Source: Istiophorus platypterus (lineage: Eukaryota; Chordata; Actinopteri; Istiophoriformes; Istiophoridae). From it: 64,000 nucleotides of DNA. Location: NCBI GenBank assembly GCA_016859345.1, contig CM029129.1, forward strand, positions 20,291,695 to 20,355,694, read 5' to 3'. A model generated the notes under the pieces. That model did not search any database and was not told the origin of the DNA. It worked only from the letters and a program-made list of their open reading frames with translations. This document shows, piece after piece, positions 13,039-26,130 of the stretch (its first letter is position 1; each line of letters starts with the position of its first letter). The position numbers were made by a program, and so were the translations under genes.

Positions 13039-15904
13039 GAATTGAGAGAAAAATGTTAAAATCATGTTCCTGAGAATCTGGGCAAGATGGAGGTGGATAT
13101 TGTAATGCAATATGTTCCAGCTTGGCTGCCCAGACTGTGTTGCAATATGATTAAACCAACAGTGGCCTTGCCTTGCGTGAACCATGAGTTGTTAGACCGG
13201 AGACAATGACTCCTCACTTACCTTTTTGCCAAAAGAAAACCTAACCTGAATTTCAATCTAACCTTCCAAGACTTGGAAAGGAGGACAAACAACTGGGTCA
13301 TGCGAGGCCATATGTGCACTCAAACTTAGACAAACACACACACACAACCCATACTGTTTCCATGCACATGCTCACTCCAAACTACTTCAAGACTTGTCCT
13401 AACATAAACCTAAGACTGAGTCTAATTGTAACCATAAGCACAAATCTTAATCAGAATTTCTACTGAACAGTTACCACAACTTTAACACAGGATTTCTCTA
13501 CATTTTCAGGCCACAGTTTAAAAGGTATTACAATGGTAATTTCAAATACTGTTGAATCCAGTTTAAGAGTATTAACCCGTTGAACCCAAAGCTCGTTTTT
13601 GGTTTTCACATTACTTATGTATGTGGTTTTGGCATAGGTATAGCTATAGCTTTTTAGTTAGGCATGTCATATTTATGCCCGTCTGTCCACAAGTTTTCAT
13701 ACGCCACAGATATCTGTATATGACTGCTTGGAGCACAATGACAGTATTCTAGGGGATATAAGAATTGTGTTGTTAAGAAATTCTGAGCCTTCACAGTGTC
13801 AAATAATGTAGAGTTTATTTCCATATCTAATTGATTTTGTCATTACCCTATTTGGAATGAATGTGGTTTGAGATTTTGCTGCAATTGGTTCCCATCAATA
13901 ATTTCATGAATGTGCATCATGAAAAGTCTTGTTAGCCATAAAAGCCCCTTTTTGTTTGATTTCTAAGAAGAATTATGATGTTGAATGGGACAAGTAAGTC
14001 AAGTTAATCCCAGATGTGTATGATTTGTGTCTCAGTTTCCCGGGTTATTGACAATCAAACGATGAAATAAGCAGCAAACAGATTTTACAGAAACAATAAT
14101 GCAGTCTAACACAGTCAGTCTAAGACATCTCCCGTGACCCAATAAAAGTTGGAGAAACTGCCTTAACCTAAAAACAGATGTTCAAGCATAAACACATTTC
14201 TGTAAAGAGATTTGCTATACAGCAACTGAAGCTTTCCACTATTCAGTTTTGGAAAAACCATGAATAGCTGCTAGTCAGAAAAAAAAAAAGAAAAAAAAAG
14301 ATATTTATAAAAACACCTGCTATCTAGTTTTCAAGTTGTGGCATTTCGCACAAGAATGAGACAAGTAGATGGAAAAAAAAATTGAAGTGGAGGATAGATT
14401 TTTTTCCCCCTCTCTGCTTAAAACAATGTAGGAGAAGCTCAAGTAGGATTCCTGTGAACATTATAAATTCCTGCAGAGACAGAAGAAGCTCAAGGTACAT
14501 TGTTCTTGTGAGGCTGAGCCCTGAACCGAAGCCACAGTGAAATGCTCCTCTCTGAACTTGTCCAAACAGGTTAAGAGACAGATTTGGGAATAGAGACAAT
14601 AACCTTTTTCCTCAGTCAATACCCCCAATATTCACTGAAGTAGCTGCTGGTACAAAAGACTACAAGGCAACAAGGACATCTTGGAGCAGTAAATGCTGAA
14701 GTTCAGCAATGTTTTACATTATGTTCTGGCTTTTTTTTCCTTGTATGTGTAACAGTCAACCAGTCATATTCTTAGAAAAGCTCCAGGAAATTACTTGTTA
14801 TGAATTCTTACAGGTGTAAGGAAAAAGTTCTCTTACCTTGATATGACAGATGGGACAGGAGATTTCAGGTCAAAACATGGGTAGAGGAGAGAAAAAAAAT
14901 AAAGTATATTAATGAAATTACAATCTTTACATACCCAGAGATTAGACACCTACAGAGGGTTTTGAACAGAGTGACTAATCTAATCATTCAGAAATGTTGT
15001 GTCTCTCGTACGTGGACTTTTAAATGACAGAGTTGTAAATGAGCCATCGCCTTCATTAGTGAAGGAACAAGACTTTACTTTGATGTCTTATGATGGATGC
15101 TGAATGTTTGTATGGTAGACAAAGAGAAGCAGAAGACTTGGACCATGGCACTTTGGAAGCCATGATTGTTGACCTTCCTTAACCCAGAAGTGTGTCCCTT
15201 GGCCCCCTTCCTTTGCACATCATGTATGTCATGAAAGACCACAATCTGTAGGTCATGTCACAGAAAGAATCTCACATAGCAACCGTCCTTGAAAAAAAAC
15301 AGACATGTTGCGTAGTCTGCAACACAACTAATGAATATAAGCAAAAAATGAGCATATACCTCTAAAAATAATCCAAAACCAAGACAAACTGATGCAAATA
15401 AGGTTTGAGACTATGACAGAACCTTGATGGAGAACTTTTGGTTTCATGAGCTGCAGTTCTGCTCTGTTTTGTTTACTGGTTACTGATTTCCTTTAGCCTT
15501 CGGGTGCCATGCTGGCCTGAACCATTCATCACTATTAGGGCATAGACATAAGACTATAGGTCATACAACACCACACAGAGACACAAACTGGCTGAGTTCC
15601 TTCACTATCCACATCCACCGTATAGATTTTAAAAACTTGTCGAGCTATATAAACAAAGTGAAAAAGACCATGCTAGTGATTTTGCAGGGTTTTACCAATA
15701 TTATTACAATGTAGTGAATTGTTAGAGTGCACTACATTTGAATTAATAGAAAATCAACAATACTTCATCCAGTTTGAAGGACCATGTAGCTTGTTCATCC
15801 CTCGTATCCTCTGATACAACCATTATGAGTGTCTCCTGAAATAGAGCACCTACGGTATCAGGTGTACTGGACTTGCGTTGCCATGGTTACAATAATAAGT
15901 TTAC
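13039..15904. other. No gene seen; unassigned non-coding DNA
   Basis: A stretch near 13240-13500 is rich in AACCTAA/AACATAAACC words and may be worn repeat. TTAACCCGTTGAACCCAAAGC at 13573-13593 looks like a repeat terminus, but no partner was found. Nothing else is recognised. Confidence 0.5.
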
Positions 15905-16335
15905 AGTTAAGCCTATGGAACATGTTTGGGTTAGCTTTAGGAAAAAAAAAACAACTTTGTCAGGTTTAGGGAAAGATCATGGTGTGGGCTACTAAGAATG
16001 CTTGATTATGATTAGAGGACCTTCATCATTGCGGTTTTATTATGGTTACTATAACATTGTGAAATGGTCATGGTTAAAGTAAACGACGACGACTATTGGT
16101 TGGAATGGGATATGTCCCCTGTGTTAGAGTGCTGTGTTTTATTCGGCCCATCCCTCCCCCTAAACAGACAGTTGCTCTTCATACTATGTGCCCTGATTTG
16201 CCCCTTTATTGCCCTCATAATTACTAAGACCGCTAGAGGTCGCCTAACAATGGAACATAAGAATGGGTTGTGATAAGCAGCTTGAACAGACGACCTATTA
16301 GCTCATTTTTTGTTACTGGAGGACAGCCTTAAAAC
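15905..16335 (+). mobile_element. Teleost interspersed repeat, GTTTAGGGAAAGATCATGG family
   Basis: GTTTGGGTTAGCTTTAGGAA, CAGGTTTAGGGAAAGATCAT, CATGGTTAAAGTAAACGACGACG and, at the end, CTAGAGGTCGCCTAACAATG, GGGTTGTGATAAGCAGCTTG and AACAGACGACCTATTAGCTC form an ordered set that I associate with a repeat common in spiny-rayed fishes. It is non-coding. The 69-codon frame at 16064-16273 lies entirely within it and should not be taken as a gene. The superfamily is not determined. Confidence 0.55.
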
Positions 16336-18472
16336 CAATGGCTTCTATCTGAAAAAGAACCAAAAAAAAACCTGACAGTATGATTTGAAAAATAGTCAGT
16401 ACTGAAGTCCAGAAAATTTGCTTAGTGCAGCTTTATAAATTCAAATTGATTCCCTTTTACTAAAATTGAAACTGGTTGGTGCCTTACAAGGTATTCAAGC
16501 AGATACACTTTGTTCCAAACAAAACATAGCAAAGCGGCGGTTCATCAATAAATCCTCAACGCAATTTGCATCTGTCAGCCCTACTTCTGTCCCTGACAGT
16601 TGTGCTTTTTATAGGGTCATCATAAATCAGAGGCGTCCGGTTACTGAAAAGGAGGGGCATAATATGTTAATGAGTCCTTTAGACTTTCTAATGCAGAATG
16701 GTAGAAAAGAGAAGGCATCTAGAAAAGGCTTTGTGTGTGTGTGTGTGTGTGTGTCTGTGTGTATATGCACACATGGGCAACTGGAAAGATGCTGAATGGG
16801 TGGATCAGTGGGTGGAAAGGGAGTAACAATTACTTGAATATAATCAACCTGCAGGTCAGAATTACCACTAGGCAATTTACTAATGTGTTTGCTGCCTTGA
16901 ACCTGCGATCTTTCCAGGTCTTTTGGGGAAAGGCAGCACTTTTGTGTATGCACAGATATGAACCAATGTTACAACATGAAATTTAGGGGAATATTATTTA
17001 ATCATTATTGTAGGATCATTATTGTATTAGAGGTAAACAACACACTTCACGAATAACCCTGCTTTGGGGAATTGAAGCACTGTTCTTCCAACTAGAAATC
17101 AAATTCGAAAAAAAAAAACAAAAAACGGACCATTCAGCTTTATAGATAATGTGTTGACTGGTATTATTTAATCAGGATCATAACAGAAAAATGAAGGGCA
17201 ACTTAAGCATGCAACAATATGGTAGTCTACCAGCCAATGTCAAATACTGCTGAGGTTACAGCTGAAGATGTAAACTACTTCCCCAAACAGGGTTACAAAG
17301 TGCTGTGTGATGAAAAGAAAACAAATCTGGTACAATAACAATCAGCAATTATAAAGAGGGGACTTACTGTGCTGGCTGTGCTAAGGCTGCTCAGCAAGAA
17401 GGGAATCAATGTTATTTGCTAGGATGATCATCGTAACAGCGAAAATATACAGAAAAAATAATGATTCAATAAGCTTTAGAGTCTTTTCAACAGTTCAGTG
17501 ACCATAAGCATTATTAATTGTGCAATCAAGCCGACCCAAAACAACAATTAATATACCAGACCCATTAACAGCAAATCAGCAAAGTTCAGAAATCATATCA
17601 GATTCAAAGCAAAGTTGTTGGATACTAAAATGAATTAATGCAGGCTTTGAAGAAGAGACAACTGATTTGACAAAGAAAAACCAGTCCTCAAGTTGGAGTC
17701 AGATGACATGACACATGGTCATTGAAATCAAAGGGGTTAATCCCCTCAAGAGCACGTGCTGGAGAGAAGTCCATGAAAATGGTTCATCCTCTGGTGAGCA
17801 TAAATGTGCTCAGTCAACTCAAGGGTAATCTTCAAGATGGATTTTTTTTAGTTTTTTGTTCACATTTATAAATTTTGACCCAATGAAGAATCAATAAAGC
17901 AAATGGCCGGGGAATAACAAGGATTCATCCCCTAGGGACAATGGATATCCAAAAAGACTTTTATGAAAATTTGACAGATAGCTTTTGAGATAATGAATAT
18001 CAATTCAATTTGGTCAGTCCAGATTGTTGAAATGTGTTCTGGATGGACTGACTGAGGTCCACACCAGTAACAGGGCAACAACATCTCAAAAAAATATCTA
18101 TACATAAAATAAATGTTGACTCCCTCATAAAAATGGTGTGATTCCTCATATAAAAAGAGAGAAATCTTCAGAAAGGAAAGGCACAGAAACACAAACAACT
18201 GACACCGTAATTGCAAAGAAAAGACTCGATAAGAGTTTTGCACGAAGTTGTCTTTATTCTGGATGGATCTGAGGTTATCTGCTTTATCTGCTGTTTTTGC
18301 CCTGAGGAATGCACAGGCTGAAACCATTTAAAATCCTCTGAGTGTACTGCGTGTTGCAAATATTATGGTAAATGATGGTTACTTTGAAGTCCGCTATTGA
18401 TTTTGCCTAATATCTGCACTGAATGTCAGAGGGGTTATGGGGATTCTGATGCGTATGAAGCATTCATTGGAA

Positions 18473-18473
<1 letters not shown>
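16336..18473. other. No gene seen; unassigned non-coding DNA
   Basis: Contains the TG microsatellite and A-rich runs near 17109-17125. The 131-codon minus-strand frame 17932-18327 has no recognised domain and is overlapped by another minus-strand frame. Confidence 0.55.
16732..16762. repeat. (TG)n microsatellite with one interruption
   Basis: TG runs from 16732 to 16754, is broken by one C, and continues to 16762. It is responsible for the poly-Cys-Val and poly-Thr-His frames here. Confidence 0.98.

Positions 18474-18526
<53 letters not shown>
18474..18526. repeat. (AC)n microsatellite, about 26 units
   Basis: An uninterrupted AC run of 53 bases, the longest dinucleotide run in the window and probably polymorphic. 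It can adopt left-handed DNA. The overlapping short frames on both strands are artefacts of the run. Confidence 0.99.
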
Positions 18527-18527
<1 letters not shown>

Positions 18528-20616
18528 TGTTTAGACGTCTTGCTGGCTGGCTCAGCTCCATGTGGTTAGTTCTGGAGGGAAACACTCGCCTGTGGATTTT
18601 TGGAATTAGATTAGGAATGTGGTGTGAGGTAGCAGGGTTCAAGGGTTCAATTGCTGCCTTTTATCATCAAAGCTATCCCCGGTGTTCAGATTTAAATACT
18701 TAAGATATAAACCTGCACATACTGGCCGAGTATGGAACAGATTTGAGGGCCATCTGGGTTTACAAGTGCTCGAGTAAGCACGGGATTGCATTTGGCTTTA
18801 AAGTTGCATTACTTTCTTTCTCTTAAACAGGGTTCAGGGTTAAAATGGCTGCAGGAGAGATGGAAACACCTGTGTCTCATATGTCTCAATCTGGGCAAAA
18901 ACTGTGCAAAATTTCCCACAGGATCAGGACGACAATGAGCGAGGTGGCTGTGCGTATCCATTGAGCATTGAATTGCCCTTATACTTAATGGGATGCTTCT
19001 CACAGATTACACAAACCTTGTCAAGTTTATCCCATCAGCACTGTTAAATTAATAAAGAGTCCAGGACTTTTGATTTATAAGGTGGCAGTGTCTTAATTGG
19101 GTTCCTCTTCCTCTGTTAATGTATCTTAAATTTTTCATAGTTTACCACAATTAATCTCCACCACAATTAATCACAAGGGAAGATTTTATTAGCAAAAATG
19201 GTGGCAGATTTAATGCAGACAAACTCATTCATTGCACCTGTATGCTTAATAAAATCATCAGTAAATGGCAGCTGTGGATTAACATGATCACAATGAATAG
19301 CAATATTCTGCTACACAGATAATTTGCTTCATGCTCATTACATTATATGATATTTATTATACTACAACTCTATACAGGCCACATTAAATTGAAATGTATG
19401 CAAGGTTAGGCTTTTTAGTAAATTTTGTAAACCTGTGAACTATTGCTTGAACTTATTTTACAGATTAACTGTAAGCCATATTGTATGTTTACTTTTTTAT
19501 CTAACTAATTTGCTGACCCCGTCTAGCTCAGCAGGAACAACTCTGCAAAATAGAAACAGCCCGCTCCCACAGCAGCGGGCAGTTCAGTCACGCAGCCTCA
19601 TCAGTCATGTGGTCTCCGGTGCCAACTGAATCACCCATTAACCGGGGAGAAGTGAGCTGTGGCCGAGTAGCGTCAATTTCAACAGAGTTGCCAGAGTGAA
19701 TCCCAGCATCATGACTCGCCCATCCAGAACCACCGCGTCAGAGGAGATGGATCAACAGCAACTCGGAGACAAGTCGACATATTGATGGTTAGGGATAAAC
19801 CCTGTCATAGCTCAGCATGATGAAATACTGCAACTGACATGAAATGTGCATTTTTATTCGCCCGGTGCCCATTCCAGTGGGCATTTCTAAAGCCTAGTGG
19901 GAGGCGAGCTAATCCTCAGGCAGATTCTGGTCAAACACATTAATAGGAGTCTCGTGGTTGGCCAAGGGTATTTGTTATGGTGGATAACATGGCCTCTCCT
20001 GAAAGCTGTTTTATCAATCTACAGTTTGGCATTTCAATCGGTGGTATTGCTGCATCTTTTTTCTAATGCAGCTTAAGACCTACCCATTTTTTTGTAAGTT
20101 AACATCTAGCTCTCTATGTGTATACAGACTGGTGTTGGTTTCTCTACCCAGGATGAGTGACAAATGGAAACTTAAAGGTTTCCAAAATTTTGTTGTCTGC
20201 CATATAATGTAATAAGGTAGCAGTTTCCACCTGGGTTCAGTCTTTGTGTTAACGTAGGCCAAACACTTCCTAAATCCATCTCATGTATTAAGATGGAAAA
20301 TACAGACAAGAGCATTTGCGCTGTTGACCAATTGTGCCAGTAAAGAAAACAGAAGAAGCTGTATATCTGTATCTCTAGTTGTTGTCCCATGTTGTCCCAA
20401 AAAAGACACTCCATTTGTGTGTATGGCAGCAAATCGCCTTCATTGGAAATATTTGGTGGAAAGGTCTCTCTACAGCCAATTAGCTGTGACATTTACAATT
20501 ATGATTGTTGATGACAGGTAACAAGAATTCCACTGGGCCAAGGGGTCACTTAATCCATAGTCTGGCAAGGGTATTGAGGAATAGGTTATCCATCAGGGGA
20601 ATAAATTAATTCAGCA

Positions 20617-20637
20617 GGGTGGGGTGGGGGATTGGGG
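20617..20637 (+). other. G-quadruplex motif with very short loops
   Basis: GGG-T-GGGG-T-GGGGG-ATT-GGGG has loops of 1, 1 and 3 bases, a layout known to give stable G-quadruplexes. It stands alone in an AT-rich region with no gene near it. Confidence 0.8.
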
Positions 20638-22019
20638 TTAAACTCAAGAACAGTTAGGCTCTTAATCATGTCAAATGTACAACAGTCACCCAATAGACTG
20701 TGGTAAACACAGCAGAACAAGGCAGTAATCCACCTTAAGGGTTTATTTACCTTTCGAGTATAGCACAAAAGGAGGAACAAAAACAACATGATGTGATTGC
20801 CATTTTAAACATCGCTGTGGAAAATTTGGTGTAGGCTCTGCCATCCTTGTGTGGATTCCCTTCACCACCTGCTAAAGCAAGATAAATTTCACAACCAATG
20901 AACAGCCACGTAGGTTCACAGTGCTATAAAGGATGAAAGCAATGATGTATTTTTACTAAGAAGGCAGAGAATGAAACTCAGCACTGGCAAGCGCGGTTCA
21001 ACACAGAAGAAATGAATTTGAGGATCACTGGCAAAGAGAAAAAAGAAAAAAAAAAACACAGATTTCTTTGAAGCAGAATTATTTTCATAGAATAGTTTCA
21101 GCACTGAGACAACCATGCACTAGTGAAGCAACTGGATGTTCTGGACATTCAGTGTTAGCTGTTATGTATTTTGAAAATGCCCTGTTGATTTGGGACCGGT
21201 GCCCAAAAACCCTGAGTCCATCCCTGTCTAAACATCTCTGAATTGAAGCGTGTTCACATCCTGGTTGCGCTCTGTACTTCACACTGTGAGATCACATAAG
21301 AAATCTCGTGTCTCGACTGTGTTTTACTTCTTCATTCACCCTGCACAGTCATTCAGGCGGACAAGCCCTCACAGAGGGAAGTACTGACCAACACAAATAA
21401 ATCCACTCCAGCTTAAACTGTCAGGAAAAAAAAGGCATTTGGAGCTTTCTGTTAGGCTTACCACACCTTTAGACTGCTAGAATTCAAGAATTTCTGCCTA
21501 TGCATTCCTTTGTCCTATTCCAACAACCAGACTGCTCATGGGATTCTCCATTTCCCCCATGACTTCAGTTGCAAACTGTAAGTTACATGTAGAAGCAGCT
21601 CAAAAATGTCACGATTCAACAACTATAACCTCAAGGGGAAAAGGGAGGAAGATAAGATTCCCATGGCAAACACATGTTCACCCTGTCACACAACCAATAC
21701 CCAGGATAATACTGCTGCCCTTCCCCCGTGACAGACAAGGATTTGAGTGGTAAACACTGGCCAACAATTTTCTGTAGGCTATACATGGTCAGTGATGTGA
21801 TATAAAGCCACTTAGCTGAGTTCAGCTTCTAGCCATTAATGGGGCAGTTTGTTTTGGATAGCATCGGTGTGTGTTGGCCAATTTGGAGGACATTCTACTC
21901 TAAATTCACTGTTAAAAACAGTTTGCCAAAGACCGGCGCACTATTATCCCCTCTCATATTCTTTCAAATGAATACAAGCAATTTTAGGTAGAACCGTCCA
22001 GAATTTCACAAAAAATAGT

Positions 22020-22057
22020 GTATTTTTATCTTTCCTATGTATTTTTATCTTTCCTAT
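22020..22057. repeat. 19-bp unit repeated twice
   Basis: GTATTTTTATCTTTCCTAT occurs exactly twice, head to tail, and is then followed by GTTGC. This is a small slippage-type duplication. Confidence 0.97.
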
Positions 22058-24635
22058 GTTGCTTATCAACTCTCCCTTCAGATTTATCTTCTGACTCCTT
22101 GGGAGGTCCTAGCTTACATGTTGGAAAAAACTGATATGAAGGCCTGCATGGGAAAAATTCCAGGACAGCCTAAATGCTGAATTCTTGGAATTTTTGCATG
22201 AAAATATCAGCATCTGTCTTTTTAAATCTATAGAAACCAATGTATTTTCATGTTTAACATGAGCTGCTGGACTTCACATTTCATCACCAGGCACGTTGAA
22301 CCTGTCCAGCACAGAGACACTGATCTATACTGGTTTTGATCAATCATTCACAAAGGCTTGTGAAGGAGCGCGGCTTCTCTGCAGTGTTGCCCCTGCTGTG
22401 TGTGTTTCTATTCTGATGTTATTTCCAACATGCCCACACAGACTTTTGAGTCAATGAAAATAAGACCCCAAATTTTATGGTTGTAAAAAAAAAAAAAAAA
22501 CCCACAGAACTGTACATTAACTTAAACAAGCCCATAAATTTGACTCTAGGGTCACTGCATGAAAGGAGATGATTCATTTTTGTGTCTCTGTCGTTGGTGC
22601 GAAATGTACCATAGGGTCAAAGGTGAGATGACAATTGGGTCCATTGTCTTGCCTCCGAAATGACCAAGCTTCTATTGTACCACTTTCCCAGAGATTGTTG
22701 GCGCCTTTCAGCTCTGCAGGTTTCCACACTGACCTCCAAACAACCTCTCATCGAGTAGGCTCACAGGGAGTTTTTACATGGCTGCCTCTTAATTTTATGC
22801 CAACTACACAAAAGTGAATGAGAGGAGTTCCAGAGCATGGGAAGCTTTCACAGGCTGTTTGACAATGCTCTGTCAGGAAAATTTGTCAGGACAACGAGGT
22901 TAAGTGTGACAAGCGCTATCAGCCATGGGAACTTTGTTCACTTCTTGGGTGTCTTGATTTGTTATTGTTTCATAACGCCTTCAAGACAGGGGAGATTCTG
23001 AAAGCATGCCTCAGGGAGACCTCTCTAACAGAACACACTCCCCCCAAGTCAACATGGAGATTACAATACATTGCTGCGACTTGGTCTTAAAATCTATTTC
23101 TTAACTAAACAGTTTAAGATAACACACAGCATAAGGCACCGATTTTTAACATGAATAATTCAGGAGACAGACTCCTCTGTGTAAGGATAAAAATATTTCT
23201 GTCTTCTTAAAAGATTTCCAGATGGAAACCAGTGATCCAGTTCATCAGGAATGAGCCTATGTACATGCATTTTTTTCAATCAAGTGAAAGAAATCTTGAA
23301 ATATCTTCTGCAGTATATTTAAATCCCAATTAGATCCTGTGTGGCGAGCACATATATTCCAGATGACACTGCAGGATTGTTAACTCTGTCTAGACAGAGG
23401 TTAGGAAGTAACAAATAACTTTCCAAGTGCTTCCAAAAGAGAGAGAACCAACCTGCTCCCCGTGTAATTTTCCATCCGTTATTTGTGAGATCCCTTCCCT
23501 TTTCTTCGCCTTGTCAAAATCCATAAAGTCTAAGCTAGATACAAGTCATCTGTTAGGCCTGCATGGAAGGCCTGAGAAATTCAATGCCCCATGAATAGTT
23601 TATCAGCCAAAGAGTATGCGGCTCCAAACAAATCAAGAGAGGTCAAAAGGGCAAGCCTGCATATGGAGGGATGCTAGACTGTCCGAATATTTGCTAAGAT
23701 GGCTTAGTTCTTTGGATTTTAAATGCAATATGAAAGATAACATTTCCATTTTCAGTTGACCATATCGATGCTTGGGCAACCCTCTAGAATGACCCAGTTC
23801 TGAATACACAGAATTTTTCTTTGCAATGAGAGATTGTAATCACTGTTTTGGGTGTGCTTGGTTCTAGTTCTACTTTCTGATAAAGTGGTTTGAATAATCT
23901 GGTTGTTTACAAAATGTACGGTCACCTAACTGTCGTTTGGCCTGTTGGACTTCTTTTTTTTAGGGATACTGCTGTTTTCCCAGATCATGTACTTCAAGTA
24001 CATCGTAACTGACATAATGAATGGCAAAAATAAGAAAATCCTTATTATCACTATCTGTAGATTCTACCAATTACTACAAGAGAAAATGTGTTTCATATTC
24101 ATGTGGAAGAGTCAGCCTGTCTGAATAATAGGGGTGAATGCCATCTACGCATGGCTGACCACAGGACCGTCAGCTACAATGCCGTAAAGCACATGGAAAT
24201 TGGTAGCAAGCATTGCTGTAAGAAGTCAACCCCATACCCTATGCTCACTCCACCCCCCAACCAACTTCCAACTGGGTCTATAGTGGAGCACTGGAGCAGA
24301 CATATATTTCATTTCTATTGTGTCATCTGTTAAACTCTTCACACTACGAATTCTCTCAAGCGTTTCATCCCCCTAGGACTCTGTCATGCACAATATAAAA
24401 ACCAAGTCTGTCAGGGTTTGGTGAATGAATGACATCTTTCAAGATCTTCTTAAGTGTACACAGCTGCAATGATGTGGAAGAGGGTGAGGAAAATGTAAGA
24501 AAAAAAAAAGAAAACTTACCAAACAATACCCTATAATTAGAATTCAAATGGGACTCTATATTTTGTGCTGACCAGTGGAGAACACTGGGTTCTGCATGAG
24601 CAGACGGTGAGTACAGTATGGAAGTGTGTACATCA

Positions 24636-24670
24636 AAGCCAGGGGTCCACAATCTTTTCATCATGGCAAG
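24636..24670 (+). mobile_element. Possible hAT terminal remnant
   Basis: CCAGGGGTCCACAATCTTTTC (24640-24660) resembles the CAGGGGTCCCCAACCTTTTT-type terminal repeat of vertebrate hAT elements. No partner terminal repeat or transposase remnant was found nearby, so the match may be chance. Confidence 0.25.
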
Positions 24671-25944
24671 CTGGTACTGAGAGTGGTCACAGCTGGTTTC
24701 TATATGAGAGCGCTATTTAGGCCATAACAGAGAAGCAGAGCAAAGGCATCTTTGAGCAGCCCCAAGCTCCTCATTGGATTTTGGATTCCAGTCAGCGCTG
24801 CTCTTTGAATATACATGAAAATCAATACAGTGTGCATAATCATGCTCCTCACAACAACAAGAACAACAACAGAATACTTTGGACTGATATGTAGATAGAT
24901 ATCTGCTCATTTGTTCTTCTAAGACTAGTTCAACAATATGGCATGCTTTTTTTAGACTCTGCCACTAACACACTAATTCCCATGGCCCAAAGAATATCAT
25001 GTAGTATTATGTCACTTGTCAGTGATACTAAATTTGACAGTGGCTAAACAAGCCCTGAGTGTTGCTATCTACTACTTCGGAGAGAAGAGAGGTGTGTGTA
25101 GCTGGGTGCTTGTAATCTAATGGATCTACTGTAAAGCCCCTGTGGTAAAGAGGAGAGAAAACCTCTCCCAAAATAGCTCAATACTTAACAGATGTTGGTC
25201 TGTTTGGTATTTCAGGAGAAACTTTTCCCCATGTAATGTGTTGTGCCAGCAACATGTGATCCTCAAAGAGAAAAAAAAAATCTAAATAGATGTCTGGCAA
25301 TAACTCTGTGGCCAATGTCGGCCCATGGCCTGTGATATTAAAAACAAATGAAGTGGAGTTTTAATTTTAATTTTCTCGCTGTCTGCAGAAATAAGCACAT
25401 CATGGCTGGGTTGTTAATAAAAGCCTCTCTGTCGGGGTCATGATTTGTATCACTATATAATATTTTTAGTCTTATTTTTGATTATTAAAAATGCACGAAA
25501 CAGCAGGAGAAATGCCCCATGTGCACATTTTGATCAGAGTACCTAGTCTTTATCCATTGTGCATTCCTCTCTTTTTATTCTGGGATAAACAGATCCAGCT
25601 GAAAAAGTTATGAAAGCTAATAAGTAATATGGTATTAAGCTCTTCGTAGCTATCAAACAATTCTAGGGTTTTAACCTTTGATTCTATCCACTAAAGTTAA
25701 ATTCTGTCTTATTACAACATGTGTCTCATTGTTTTTAGTTTTGGTTATTAGTTATAATAACGCTTTGCAATAAAAGTAATCTCTGATTAGCCGAATGAGC
25801 AGTCAAACCATCAGACAGACCGTAAACAAGCAACCACTTCACTTTGGGGGAAAAAAAAGTCAGTTCCTGTCCATCATGAAGTCCTGTGTCACTGATATAG
25901 ATCGATATTCAAAGGGAGGAGGTTGGAGTGAATGGATGGGTATC

Positions 25945-26130
25945 AACGCCTGTGATTATGACCAGGAGACAGTAGTCCGCGGTTTCCCACCAAAAGTCAA
26001 TGCCGGTTTCTTTTAGCCATGAACATGATGTTTCCCTAACCTCAAAAGGATAGATGCTTTAATCCAAACCATTATCTTTCCTTTACCTTAACCAAGTACT
26101 TTTTGTGCCTGAAAGTTCAGGAAACTCATA
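25945..26130 (-). mobile_element. Probable inverted fragment of the same repeat family as 15.9-16.3 kb
   Basis: Read on the minus strand, the segment contains CACAAAAAGTACTTGGTTAA, GGTAAAGGAAAGATAATGG, TTGAGGTTAGGGAAACATCATG and then a CGCGGACTACTGTCTCCTGG block. The GGAAAGATaATGG and AGGGAAAcATCATG words parallel the TTTAGGGAAAGATCATGG core at 15.97 kb. Divergence is high, so the link is an inference. The 73-codon frame 25795-26016 overlaps it and is not supported as a gene. Confidence 0.4.

Larger units (their letters stand above)
18527..25944. other. No gene seen; unassigned non-coding DNA
   Basis: Contains the G-quadruplex motif, the 19-bp doublet, an A16 run (22485-22500), a short imperfect direct repeat ACCACAATTAATC at 19144 and 19160, and a segment at 25330-25510 rich in TTAATTTTAATTTT/ATTATTAAAAAT words that looks enhancer-like. 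No exon is supported. Confidence 0.55.

Noticed and set aside
13573..13593. TTAACCCGTTGAACCC-type possible piggyBac/Kolobok end
   Set aside because: No opposite end, TTAA target pair or transposase remnant was found.
16064..16273. 69-codon frame with a hydrophobic part
   Set aside because: Lies wholly inside a dispersed repeat.
18437..18703. Frames with poly-Thr-His and poly-Cys-Val
   Set aside because: Artefacts of the AC microsatellite.
24852..24872. AAC-rich short stretch considered as a CRISPR-like or tandem array
   Set aside because: Only simple-sequence AAC units, with no spacer structure; CRISPR is not expected in animal DNA.
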